Of a stretch of DNA of 64,000 nucleotides, positions 22,476-33,360 are shown in pieces (position 1 is the first letter of the stretch; every line of letters starts with the position of its first letter). Source of the stretch: Mya arenaria (lineage: Eukaryota > Mollusca > Bivalvia > Myida > Myidae); contig NC_069131.1 in assembly GCF_026914265.1 (NCBI RefSeq), positions 11,610,001 through 11,674,000 on the forward strand. The letters are read 5' to 3'. The notes below the pieces were generated by a model. That model had not been told where the DNA came from, made no database searches, and saw only the letters and a program-made list of their open reading frames with translations. A program made the position numbers and the translations under genes.

Positions 22476-25400
22476 GTAAGTAATAATTGAGTGAGAGTAT
22501 TATTGTGGTATAGGTGTCAGATTTGGGTTAGATATCCAACAAGGGGGTATTTTCTCATCGATCTCGTAAGGCCATTTTTTTTATTAATTGGTTAACGGAT
22601 TTTTTTGAAAAAATGTTGGACGGGTGGTGCGAACAAAAAAGGAATTCAGACTTGTAAGTTACTATTTTTTTTACAATGCATATATTTTTCATAGCGTTCG
22701 TGGGGAAACCCAAAACAAAAAGATCGAAATATCATTAATTAATAGCAGCAGTTTGAGTTTACATGCAGATGGTATGTTGAAAATGAGAAAAAAAATATTG
22801 TATGATCTCAGCTCAATTGAGGCCGCCATTTTGAAAACATTTTTTAAAACTGCATCCTTATGTTGCCAAGGAATAGGCAACAGATTTTACATCATTTTAT
22901 GTGCGCAGATAAAAAATCTGACTTTTTTTCATTTCTTTTTTTTTTGGAGATTTCGAAATAATTGGGCGGCGGATCCGTTAACCAATTTATTTTAAACAAA
23001 AATGCCTAAAGGAACCAAACATAGATGATACAATTGCAAGTAAAAAGAAAATTGTCAAAAACTTACATAAAATTGATATCAATGTGTACAACGCATTAAA
23101 TCCTACCTACTGATTATCACATCGCTTATGATACATGTATCATTCGCAGTTTTGGCGTATTTTTCCAATTTCAAATATACTTGGTTTGTCTACCACGTAA
23201 ATTCCAGTAAATTTTAAAATAGCTTTGGTATTTGTATCTGTGCTAATCACTTGCCTTCCACATGCTAAATATACACATTATAAACTGGAAACCAGTTGCG
23301 CTAATTTTATACGGGTAAACTCAGCTGAGACAGCGACAAAATTTTATTTTAATCATGTAAACTAATGTATTTTCGGCCTCATGCTTGCTCGTATTGACAT
23401 TTCTTGGCTTGTCTTGTGGAAATAATGTATATACCGATTTCGGGACCATCTGGTGTCTTACCCCTTTAAAATGGACACCAGTATTGTTTTTTACCCAATA
23501 AACGGACGCGAGACTGATTCTATTAGGTATCCACTTTAGTCATAATCGAGCTTAAGGAAAAGGGTATAAACTTTAAACTTATTCCTAACAGTTTGATCTA
23601 ATCGAAACATGAGGTTGCTGGATGTTTTATTCAAAACGCAGTTATATTTTATATTGCACCGTAATATTTACAATGTATGGAAGTCGTTACGTGGAACTTC
23701 GTAAGCTATTATTTCTATAGTTATATATATAAATGCATATATGTAATGATGTTCTTTTTTCAGTTGTTGGCAAAAATTGTGGCAATCTCAGTTATTCACA
23801 GCCAGCTTTCAATGGGGGAAATGTTACAATAACCTACAAACCAATCAAATTCTCGGCTACTGAAAAGCCTATCATTTTCAACAGTGATGGCAATACTTGG
23901 ATACCTGTTCCGTCAACTATTATGTCTAATCCAGTGTTGGGCGTCTTTACCACGGTGTTTAAAACAAATATACTGATTACTGTATACCTTCATGCAAAAT
24001 ACGGGCCATGCTATAGTGAAGAAATCCGCCTCCACTTACAAGGCATGTCAGTTTTGATTTTATATTGTTTTATGCAATTAAATGCGCTGAAAAAAGCTAT
24101 AGGTTTTCACGAAGTTAGTTAATTATTACCTTTGTGCAAAGTACTGTTCTGTTTTGTAAAATGGTAATTCATATACTTATAAAATAAAATGTATGTTAGC
24201 AAGAATCGTGGTTAACATGGGAAGATGCAGTGTTATTAATTTTGCTGCGCATCCCGAATCCTAAAGTCATTGTTGTTCCTGAACCAATTATTCTTAAATG
24301 TGTGCATCAGTTGGATGCATAGTTCAAAAGTAGCATGTCATATGTTTGATCAGGACACATGGTTAAAAAATAAACGTGGCCAAGCATCATATTCAAGCAG
24401 ATTTCAAATAAATCATTAGGTTCTGTATAGGCCTTTCTAGTATACATTTATTGCATGGTTATGTTAGTAACCGTCAAAACATTTCCTGGTGTAGGAGTTG
24501 ACATCTGACCTGTTGCCCGAAGCAATAATCTAAACATGAATATTATAACAAACCATTTGTTTCTAATTTTGTCCGTTCTAATAAAAAAGTAAATATATTG
24601 GCATAGCTGTGACGTTGTCGACATGCAAAACGTTAAGTGTTGTTGAAAGCTTAAAGCTGCACTCTCACAGATTGAACGTTTTGACAACTTTTTGTCTTGG
24701 AACGAACTTATTTTTGCGAAAATGCATAGTAACCAGTGATATAAGACTGCTGACAAAAATCAGATCGCAGGTTTTCATACTTATGTTCAAAAATTGATGT
24801 TTTATGCATTTTTCTTCAAGCGCTAATAACGCTTTTAGCCATTAAAAATAATTTTCGAACGGAAAAAAACTGCGATATGATCTTTTGTCACATATCTTAT
24901 ATCACTGGTTTTCACATATTTACGCAAAAATAGCTCATTCCAAAGCGATCAAAACGGTTAATCTGTGAGAGTGCAGCTTTAAATCATGCTAAAGTCATCA
25001 AAATGACATTTCAAATTCATACTACTTTTTTTAACGCCACGCAAACGTGTGTATCAAGTCCTATCATTTTGACTAAAGTATTTGATTAACTATGCCCCTT
25101 TTTCGAAAATAAAAAAGCGACGAGCGCGTGCATCCGTTTGTTGCGATTTTGTTTGATTTATTATCACTCACAGATCCACCATCGACGCTGACAATGAACG
25201 TACCAAATATAACAAGCTATTCGCAGGACATCTATACTCTCAAGTTCAGTTGCTTCACGGACAAAAACAATGACTTTTGCTTGATATCCTGGACAACAGA
25301 TGGGCAACTACTTCGTGTAAACGGATACGGGACAGACAAAATACATAATTCGTCTTTAATGCTGTTTGTGAATGTCAGTAAAGAAAACAATGGTCAAACT

Positions 25401-27813
25401 ATAACCTGCAGTGTCAATTGCTCCAACTTTGATGTTCAACTATCGAAGTCGCATATAGTACAAGTACCATGTGCGTATCTCGACTAATTTATACAGTTCT
25501 AAAACCCTTTGGAGTCATTACCTGACTTTTGTATTTATAAGAGGCGTTGATAAATGACAAGATAGTTATACATAATAAAAATAAATAATTGACTTTTTCT
25601 ATTCTTCAATTCCCATTTGCCTATTTCAGATAAACCGAGTGTAATCTTGTCGGTTAAAGACGAAGTATGGCTAAATGCTCATGACACTACAAGCGTAACT
25701 TGCACGGCAAAGAGCCAACCACTTTCGGATATTGTTTGGTCGGTTAACGGAAACACACAACTCCTCGTTTGCAATAAGTCCATAGAATGTGAGATTCATA
25801 CACTGCCAATAGAAACAGATGAACACAGAAACCATACATGCACAGCTTTTTTCGAATTTGGAGACTATGACACAAGTGCGACCATTTCATTTCTTGCAAT
25901 TGGAAGAGGTATGTTTTGATTTTAGTATATTTGGTATGCGTGCGTGCATGCGTGCGTGCGTGTGCTTGTTATTTATATTTTGTTTCTTTATTAATCTTTA
26001 CGTATTTAAAAACTTCACGAGAGCCCAATGTTTAAACCTATAATTTCGTTAATATCATTTTTTCCCAAAAACATCCCGCTATTTATTGATTTCAATAAAT
26101 AAAACTTGTGACTTAGAGTTCCGATTTTATTTCCATAACAGCTTCGACACAAAAAACATATGAAACTCCAAATAAAAGTAAAGATGCGTCATTGACCAAC
26201 AGTAACGATATACCAATGGTGTGGATAGTCATTGGTTTGAGCGTTATTATTGCGGTTGTCATTATATCACCGGTCATCGTATTGGCCAGAAAACGTAAGG
26301 TTAACTAGTATTTGTGTTGTGTTTTTTTTCGTTGTGTTTTGGGGTAACTTCTTACAGAAATGGTAGCAAATTTTGAAATATCATGTTCGAGGGTTATCTT
26401 TTGTATCCATTGATTTTTTTACTCTACCTCCTCGCTTTCATTTGACATGTATTTCTTCTAATGTAGGGTTTTTAAAGAAGAATCAACACACCAATTCAAG
26501 CGAACCGTACGTATATTTCATATGTTTTATTGTATCTCTTCAATTTCTAAATTTCTAGCTTCATTTAGTTTTAGTTGTTTTAAAAAACATTTTCAACTTT
26601 TAGAATGCACGTTCTGTTGACAATTAGTGTAGATGGTGGTTTATATATTAATAATGAACTATTTATGACTTTTTACAACATCCTTTTCAGTCAGCCTGTC
26701 CAACATGGTGAGTAATTCATCTCATGTAATCAAACTATGTACATAGGTAATAACCATGGATTTGGTATGTTCATGGCACCGATATATCGAGTAAATGGCA
26801 CCGATAAATGGATTAAGTGGCACTGGTGTGTCGATTAAATGCTAAGTCAAAATAGTATCTGAAAACACATGATATGAACATTATAGACCAAAGAATTATA
26901 TCTGTATATTCCGGACCATACACATCTTTACTACCAAATTGTTGGCAGGGAAATGAATTAGTAGATTTGAACGAAGAGGTTACATACGCCCAAGTTAACA
27001 AAGTCAGAACACAAAGAACAGAAACAGTGGGGCCTAAAACGAAGGTAATGTGTTAATTGCATCGACTGTAAATGACAAATCACATTTGAGTGGTCTGAAA
27101 TATATACAAGAGCAATCCAGTCTTAATAGTCTTTTAACTGATGAACACATGTATTTGAAATAAACCTTAAACATGTACTTTAAGTTGATTAACAGTTTTC
27201 TGGACCATTTCCTTAGAGCAAGATCAAAGTTTCAAAGTTTTATTCGCATAACATCCAGAAGGCCATGGCCCATGTGAATAAATATCATATTTAGTGTTTA
27301 CAGGTGAACGCATATACAAAACAGTATTACCAATATTATTACTAAAATTAACCGTCAGTACATCAAAAGAAAACCTCAAGCAATATAGCAAAATACTAAT
27401 CAAACCCAATTTCATCATTTTGTATTTCATGAACACATCAGATAATCTTAATCGGTTGTCAGTTATTTTTCGATGTTGTTTATTTTTGTTTCTTTTTGCC
27501 TCCAACAAAATGTTTTTACTTCGTGTGAGCACTCTGTCTCAAAATACTCATGTAGTTTTTAAAAACAAATTGATCTAAGCAAGATCAGGCAATCGTACTA
27601 CGTTTGTTTTTATACATTGTCAGCACTCAAGGGCATTGTTATATTTTCTAGGGTTCAGATACCAACCTAATTTATGCAGATATAGACATCAAACATTTGG
27701 AGACAGCCAGCAAACCACCTTCAAGAAAGAGGCCGCCAAGTCCGACAGAATATGCTGACGTTCATACAATCAGAACAGAACGTGGATCAAACAGTGACAA
27801 TATTATTACCTAA
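22415..27813 (+). CDS. IgSF type I receptor with ITIM/ITSM-like tail (nine exons, 459 aa)
   Basis: Exons: 22,415-22,475; 23,764-24,042; 25,174-25,470; 25,630-25,908; 26,142-26,294; 26,467-26,506; 26,695-26,707; 26,949-27,044; 27,652-27,813. The sum is 1,380 nt, and all phases agree without an internal stop. Order: signal peptide (1-20), three Ig-like domains on separate phase 1-1 exons (about 21-113, 114-212, 213-305), linker, membrane helix (331-354) followed by RKR, then a ~105-residue tail with VTYAQV (Y387), LIYADI (Y414) and TEYADV (Y440). These fit the ITIM consensus (first two) and ITSM-type TxYxxV (third), which in vertebrate receptors recruit SH2 phosphatases or adaptors. Eight NxS/T sites suggest glycosylation. 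Uncertain points: a GC donor after exon 2 and a 13-nt exon 7. The ligand cannot be inferred. Orthology to a named vertebrate receptor is not claimed. Confidence 0.82.
22490..22545 (+). repeat. Single tRNA-Glu-like unit relic in intron 1
   Basis: GTGAGAGTATTATTGTGGTATAGGTGTCAG matches the first unit of the array at 13,641 and lies at the same distance from the exon 1 donor. The T-arm half is lost. Confidence 0.7.
22584..22989. mobile_element. MITE with TTAATTGGTTAACGGAT ends, in intron 1
   Basis: The 17-bp left end (22,584-22,600) is repeated inverted at 22,973-22,989 with one difference. The ORF inside is low complexity and not convincing. The pseudogene copy lacks this insertion. Confidence 0.7.
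23100..23468. mobile_element. Reverse copy of the GGGGCTAGACACCAGATGG MITE, in intron 1
   Basis: The right end ACCATCTGGTGTCTTACCCCTTTAA is the reverse complement of the left end of the element at 20,637. The interior matches in reverse. The opposite terminal repeat has decayed. Confidence 0.6.
23764..24042 (+). CDS. IgSF gene exon 2: first Ig-like domain
   Basis: Follows TTTTTTCAG. It begins VVGKNCGNLSYSQPAFNGG and ends EEIRLHLQ. Cysteines at residues 26 and 103 could form the domain disulphide, although the first lies early for a V-type fold, so the Ig assignment is weaker than for exons 3 and 4. NLS and NVT are possible N-glycosylation sites. The exon closes in phase 1 only if the donor is AAG|GCATGT (GC-AG intron). 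The nearby GT at 24,046 would put exon 3 out of frame. Confidence 0.7.
24043..25173. other. Intron 2, mostly non-coding with one MITE
   Basis: Apart from the MITE at 24,651-24,982 nothing is recognised. The acceptor is TCACTCACAG at 25,164-25,173. Confidence 0.6.
24651..24982. mobile_element. Full-length palindromic MITE in intron 2
   Basis: Both ends read TTAAAGCTGCACTCTCACAG inward, so the terminal inverted repeat is at least 23 bp and carries TTAA. This is the best-preserved member of its family in the window, 332 bp long. Confidence 0.85.
25174..25470 (+). CDS. IgSF gene exon 3: second Ig-like domain
   Basis: Phase 1-1, 99 codons. An Ig pattern is clear: LKFSCF, then ISWTTDG, then a strand ending NNGQTITCSVNC. 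NITS, NSS, NVS and NCS are glycosylation sequons. Donor CAT|GTGCGT. Confidence 0.85.
25630..25908 (+). CDS. IgSF gene exon 4: third Ig-like domain
   Basis: Phase 1-1, 93 codons. Ig landmarks are SVTCTAK, DIVWSVNG and NHTCTAFF, with an extra cysteine pair (LVCNKSIEC) between them. Donor AGAG|GTATGT. Confidence 0.85.
26142..26294 (+). CDS. IgSF gene exon 5: stalk and transmembrane helix
   Basis: A Ser/Thr/Asn/Lys-rich stalk is followed by about 24 hydrophobic residues starting MVWIVIGLSVII and then ARKR, the usual stop-transfer signal for a type I protein. Donor AAAC|GTAAGG. Confidence 0.85.
26467..26506 (+). CDS. IgSF gene exon 6: juxtamembrane tail
   Basis: Forty nt after ATGTAG, reading FLKKNQHTNSSEP. 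The donor CC|GTACGT gives phase 2. An alternative donor four bases on (TAC|GTATAT) does not connect in frame to exon 8 through the exon 7 acceptors I tested. Confidence 0.55.
26695..26707 (+). CDS. IgSF gene exon 7: 13-nt microexon
   Basis: CCTGTCCAACATG lies between a tandem acceptor (TTTTCAGTCAG) and GTGAGTAA. Using the second AG restores phase 0 into exon 8; using the first does not with the exon 6 donor chosen. Its reality depends on the reading frame argument alone. Confidence 0.5.
26949..27044 (+). CDS. IgSF gene exon 8: tail exon with VTYAQV
   Basis: Thirty-two codons, phase 0-0, after GTTGGCAG and before GTAATG. It contains NEEVTYAQV, an exact match to the ITIM pattern (I/V/L/S)xYxx(L/V/I), preceded by acidic residues. 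Confidence 0.75.
27652..27813 (+). CDS. IgSF gene exon 9: C-terminal tail with LIYADI and TEYADV
   Basis: Phase 0 after TTTTCTAG. LIYADI fits the ITIM pattern and TEYADV fits the ITSM pattern TxYxx(V/I). They are 26 residues apart, separated by a basic proline-rich stretch (KPPSRKRPPSP) that could also bind SH3 domains. Stop TAA at 27,811-27,813. Confidence 0.8.
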   Translation, partial: GSDTNLIYADIDIKHLETASKPPSRKRPPSPTEYADVHTIRTERGSNSDNIIT

Positions 27814-29720
27814 AGTCAGGGAAGATAACTTTACATACGTGCCCATAAGCTAATGTACTCAAATGTAAAACATTTTCTGAAAATTATAATTCTTAATTGA
27901 TTTAAGTCAAAACTCAATCTGGCATTTACCATATGACTTACATTCAATGAAAAATGTCCGGGGACTTCCAGCGACATCAGTGCCACTACTTTCAGTCTAA
28001 GGGAGACAACCTGTATTCAGTGAGTGTAGTTTTTTCACTCCCTTGTCTTTGTTAAAGAGGTGAAAATTACAGTTTAAGAAAAACAACCTGTACTGAAGAC
28101 AGTGCAGTGGGTTTTCTCTCTTACCTTTGTTAAAGAGTATTGAATGATTATAGCTCTACTGGCCAAATGCCAGAATAGCTTATGCTATGGCGTGGTGTCC
28201 ATACGTGTGTCCGTAAACAATTGCTTGCGAATGCGATACAGTGTAAAGTTTTGATTGTATCTCAATCAAACTCATACAGTTGATATCCATGAGAGTTAGA
28301 TTCTTCTCTTAAACCAGTCAGATCCGCCTATGTATGAGTAAATTATGGCCCTTGAAATGCTATAGCTCTAGCAGAAGTATTCTCTAAGGGAGATAACTGT
28401 ACAGAGAGCTGTGTAGTATTGTAGTGATTGTCTCCCTTTGTCGACTGTGAACCATGAGGATCATTGATTGCTTCCCTTTGAATTTGGGTTCAGTATAGTG
28501 CCTGTTATTAGTATGCACATTTTTGGGGTAAAAAACACACCAGAAAAGTCAAGGCGGTGGAGCATAGGACATCATGGGCATCTTGTTATTCTATTACTTC
28601 AAATATATGGGCGCCTTTTAAGATGTTTTGTCTTTACCATCTGTGAAATGATGTATTTGTACAGTCATGTATTTGTACATTCTTTTATTTGTATTTTCTG
28701 TGTTCTTTTCTCAATCTTTTCACTGTTGTAACTATAAAATATTCATTATAGTTTCTTTTAATAAAGTTTATCGAACCAACAGTTTTCGTTTTTTCAGCGC
28801 CACCCATTGAATCTAAATATCATGACAACAAATTAATCTATATCACTTGAAATTGTTGTGATTTATAGTTGATAATATATATTAATACATTTAACGGAAA
28901 GAAAGAAATACGCTCAAAATTAACCATTGCGGATTAGAAATAATTAAAAAATTCCTGGTGAGTACCCTTCTGCCAACATTTTAAACCAATTAAATGTTGG
29001 TTCTGAGGGAGGTGCAAATGTCAAAAGGTTGTGCCCCTAGAGTACGCCCCCTCTCACGTTAAAAAGGGACACCACCTTGGCAAACTTGTTTTCGTATGAA
29101 AAATGCTACTTGACACATTACCCTTGAATTGAACAATACATTTTAGATCGCGATATGACGAATTCATGTTACGTCGAGTTTTCTCGCCAAGTCCAAACTG
29201 TTCAAAATTTGTACTTTTTGTTGCAAAATGATATCTTGTAGGTTAACATTCGTAGTTGTACTAAGGCAGGGCGCGTTCCAATAAAGATCTCAGTCAATTG
29301 TAGTCGTAAATTGAAATGATTTTAGTGCCATAGTTTCATTATTTTGCTTCATATTTGTGTAAACTGAACTTTAGCCAACATTTAATATGAACATGAAGTT
29401 GAGGATATAACAAAATCCGTGTCTTGCCATTTGCGATGCTTATGCAAATTTTATTTTTTGTCGTTACTTAAATTATATAAAAGTAGAGTATTAATGTCAA
29501 ATATGGCAAATAAAAAAAAAATCCTAAACTTTGTAAATTTCAACTAAGTTTAACTCACATACACATAGATATGTCGATAAAAAGAGCTGCCAAAAATTCC
29601 ATTTAGTCACAAGTGCGTTATTTAGCAAGCTTGCAGGCTTTTATAATAGAGACATTTCGCGCTCAACACGTTAAAAAGAAATTTAAACTATGTAAATAAT
29701 AGCTACGTGGCCGCAAATCA
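27814..29720 (+). repeat. Downstream flank of the IgSF gene, paralogous to 16,879-18,940
   Basis: The probable 3'UTR and downstream DNA, colinear with the pseudogene's flank. No other gene seen. Confidence 0.7.
28760..28765 (+). terminator. Putative polyadenylation signal of the IgSF gene
   Basis: AATAAA followed by a T-rich stretch, conserved at the paralogous position 17,933 downstream of the pseudogene. It would imply a 3'UTR of about 0.95 kb. Other A-rich hexamers exist, so the choice rests on paralogue conservation. Confidence 0.4.
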
Positions 29721-30307
29721 TCAGTTAAAAAGGAGCGAAAATATTGCTTAAATTATCTGTACACAAATCTTATCGTATTTTGTTTTTCATTATTCAAGTC
29801 GAATGAGTTTTAAAACCAATCTATATTGTTAGCGTATAAAACTGACCTACTGTTATCAATGGCATTACATGCTGGCATATATACACAAAATATAAACAGA
29901 GGCATTTTATCATAACGTGCAATTTCAATTTCGATATTGCAAAGGTTTTCATTGCTATATAATAATTTTCCTCCATAGTTTCGTACTTTCGCGCCTTCGT
30001 GTCTTCGTCCCTTCGACTTTGCACTTTCGCTCCTTCGACCCTTCAATTATTTATCAGTCATGTACAGTGTGTGTTAACCACGTGACGTGATAAATTACGT
30101 CATATATACTCCATGGGAAGGCAACATTTTGCTTAAAATGAAGACTTAAATCAAAGACTTTTCTTTTACTCTACCATTTTAAATAAAACAAAGGGCAGTT
30201 TATGCAGCGTCAAGAGCCCCGCCTTCGCTTTATTACCGGAATCTAATAAGGTGATTAGTTTTATCAAACACTTCGACAAACCTATTTTCAAAATAAGGAT
30301 ATTTTAC
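29721..30307. other. Junction between the IgSF block and duplicon copy 2
   Basis: It holds a short TTCG-rich simple repeat (29,985-30,045, CCTTCG/CTTTCG units) and one copy of the CACGTGATAAATTACGTCA dispersed repeat (30,075-30,290). No gene. Confidence 0.55.
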
Positions 30308-30707
30308 CAATAGTCCGCCAACAACAAACCTCAACAATCACTTTCCCATAAAGTCCCATCACTCTGCATAATAGTGCAATCGGCCAGAAAATCCTCATGT
30401 GCACTTACCCCACCCGCAAATGCTGAAAACTGTGCATCATTCAACATTAGTTAATTCCATTTCTGTGGTGAATGACAAAGTCTCATTTACAACAGAAATG
30501 AATTATCTGTTTGTCAGTGCAGTTCATCCAACACTTTATCCTTTAATATTAACATGAAATGAATTCAATCCAAGTAACATGTGGCGATTGTTTGTAAACA
30601 CGGTGATCTTGAACCGTAACCTGTAGTCTGTGACTTGCGGAACAATTGTTACATCATCAGATAATGTTTGGTGACTGATCCATGTGTATGCACTAATAAA
30701 ATATTCT

Positions 30708-33360
30708 GGCCCGGTTGTTCAAAGCTCTAGTTAAATTACTTACGCTTATGCTGACGTGTTAGCGTTAACCGTAAGCGTTAACGTAAACTAACGAACTCAG
30801 CGTTATCCTGTTGTTCAAAAATCTATCGGCGTAAGCATTAGCTAACACTGATGTAACAGTTACCTGTTTGCGTTAACATCAGCGTTAAGCTCACTTCCTG
30901 TTTGTATTTCCATAATCCATTACAATTTCTGTGGTCTGATGTGGTAAAAAATACAATTAAGCTTTCCCCGTCCACTTGAAGGGTTAATCCACTTACAATG
31001 TTAAACTTTTATATCTTAGTCACAGGCAGTGCTGTATTTCATTATTCATTTCATCACTCTGCTCAAGTTTAGTCAAGATTGAATGAATAATGATATAAAA
31101 ATTAAGGATGCGGGTTTTTTTTTGTAAACCCACCGTTATACGTAAAGGTATCCAGTATGTAACATGATATATATACACATGTATATCTATATATACCAAA
31201 AGCCCTTAACTAGGATATCAGCTGAGCTTTTTTAATACCGTTCAATTTTTGAAAAAATAATATTATTACTAGTATAAGAATCTAGTTTACCTTATATTCA
31301 CTTATCAAATGTAATGTGGATTGATGCTTTAATTTAATCTGCGTGATAAGTATAAACACTTAAATGGTGTTCGATTATATAGACCAAACAGGGAATATAC
31401 AGTGCTTTAAGACCAAACTTGTGAACCCATGTGCAATATTTATGCCACAACGGGCAGTTTGAAAACTTAATTTGTAAAATATGTCAGCATTGGAGCAAAA
31501 ACATGTTTTACTCATATAAACAGAACATGATATGAAAATGGGGATCACAACAGAAATGGAAAATATTAGGCTTTAAGGGATGGGGTGTTTTAACCGGAAC
31601 CTCCTCAAATATAATTTTGCAATACTTTAGTGTTGCATTTTCACAATTATGTTGTTCAAAACTGGTGATTCTAATGCAATAGTTATGCTTATTTTGTATT
31701 TTGAGGTAAACAGTTAACCTGTTAATTAAAGTGAAGCAGGTTGATCTATAAAAGGAGCGATTTATCAGTGGGGTGAAGCGTCCGACCGTTTCTAATTTAC
31801 CGACTTATCTTTGCCATAATTTCAAGCGTTCAGATGATGTAAACAGTGGAAGAAAATATTATTTAATTAGATAAATTAGATTTAAAACTGTACATGTAGT
31901 GGCTTCCTCCGCTTATGGTAAACTACCGATATGGAAATAGGAAAGTGAGTTGGTCTCCCACACTTGTCACATTGACAGTGAATTTGTGGAAGCCCAATCT
32001 GTCATCATGGATATATTTCACCTCAGGGTCATTTTAGCCACAATAGTGCGCGTTAAGGGAACGTTTTTTAACATTTGGATATTTATTGTGTTCCCTATAA
32101 CGCCACAAGTCGATTTATTTATACCAGTGTAAAATAAAATATTAGACTATTATATTACAACAACACTGAATTGTTAAAAGAAAACATAAAAGGGACACAT
32201 AAATGATATACTGGTTTATACCTTTTATTTATAACTTAAGTTTTCCATGATAAACTGACGCTGATCGGCTTTTGTCAACTTTTCACTGCCATATTGGGTT
32301 AGCCACTATTAATATATTTATCCTACGCAGTGAACTCCCCTGTTGGGACATCAATATTCTTGATTCATTATTCATAAGGTTGATTTTTTTTCGACTGTTT
32401 TCCTGATTAGTATATATAAATAAATGTATTTGTTTTATTAAAGCTTTTAAAAAACCTTATTTATATGTGTTCACATTTTTATCAAATATTGATGCCCTTA
32501 ACTGAAGATGACTACCTGATTTCAAATGCGCATTTTATTAGTGGAGTTTAACCAGAACAGGTGCGCGTTATGTTTGCGCTAAATTTACTTAGCGCTGGGA
32601 TCTTGGCTAGGAAAACAACAAAGACTCAGAAGCGGATGTTTATATGGACTAGGGTCATTTATGCAGGTAAATATTCTGCAATTTTTTTGGTAACCATATT
32701 CATTTTATGGCCTGTTTAGAATTACTGATTACTGTTGGTACTGTAAATGAATGTGTAGGTAACATAGAAACAAGTACTATAAAACACTGCGCTTATTGTA
32801 TAAAATGTTTCGACATGTGGTTGGTGATTCAACTTGCAGTGACCAGTCAGAGGATAGCATCAAATGTCAGGGACGGTATAGTCGACATATCTAATCAATT
32901 CACCACTTCTGACCAAACACACTTGCTCGCTCCCGGACTGACACAGCTTCTGACCATTATGTCTTAAGTTGAAAGACTTGGGCAAGCAGCTGTACAATTG
33001 ATTCAATCCCATAGATATCAAAACAGTAGCGGCATCGCATTTCTAAGTCATTACTTTTCATGTGGATCGAAAGAAATAATTTAATCCTCTCGTTTCTTCT
33101 GTTGTTGAGAAAAGCACCAACTGTCTCAGCCATTTTTAACGTCAACTGACTATTAAACATTGACTCTAACGTTGGTCCAGACCAACGTAAGGAGAGCCGT
33201 TAAATTAACGCCTACTTTATCGCTGTAAGCGTAAGTTTTAAGTTTGAACAACTCATTTTTGTCAACGTTCAAGTTAACGTTTATTTTAACGTTGACCGCG
33301 TAACATTTAACGATGATAGTTAACGTTAAATCCTTAACAAGAGTTTTGAACAACCGGGCC
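30708..33360 (-). mobile_element. PIF/Harbinger-like transposon, degraded
   Basis: It starts GGCCCGGTTGTTCAAA and ends with the exact inverse, flanked by TCT on both sides (a 3-bp target duplication, as in PIF/Harbinger). Duplicon copy 1 has an uninterrupted site near 815. Both subterminal regions are rich in TAACGTTAA-like motifs. Minus-strand coding traces of a HARBI1-type transposase are visible around 33,020-33,140 (MAETVGAFLNNRRNERIK, then CRYCFDIYGIESIVQLL) and 31,900-32,115 (INIQ and CDKCGR regions). They are broken by stops and frameshifts, so the element cannot make its own transposase. Confidence 0.8.
31900..33135 (-). pseudogene. Harbinger transposase relic
   Basis: The N-terminal part (about 33,135 down to 32,960) has the helix-rich pattern that precedes the DDE domain in HARBI1-like nucleases. 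The later part resembles the GxIDGTHI and YHSINVQxVCD regions (GVIGNTINIQ; then IHCQCDKCGR in another frame). The catalytic triad cannot be reconstructed by eye. The assignment rests partly on the terminal repeats. Confidence 0.45.

Noticed and set aside
22624..22995. 123-codon ORF in intron 1 of the IgSF gene
   Set aside because: It fills the interior of a MITE with TTAATTGGTTAACGGAT ends, is Phe-rich from T-runs and has no relatives in the window.
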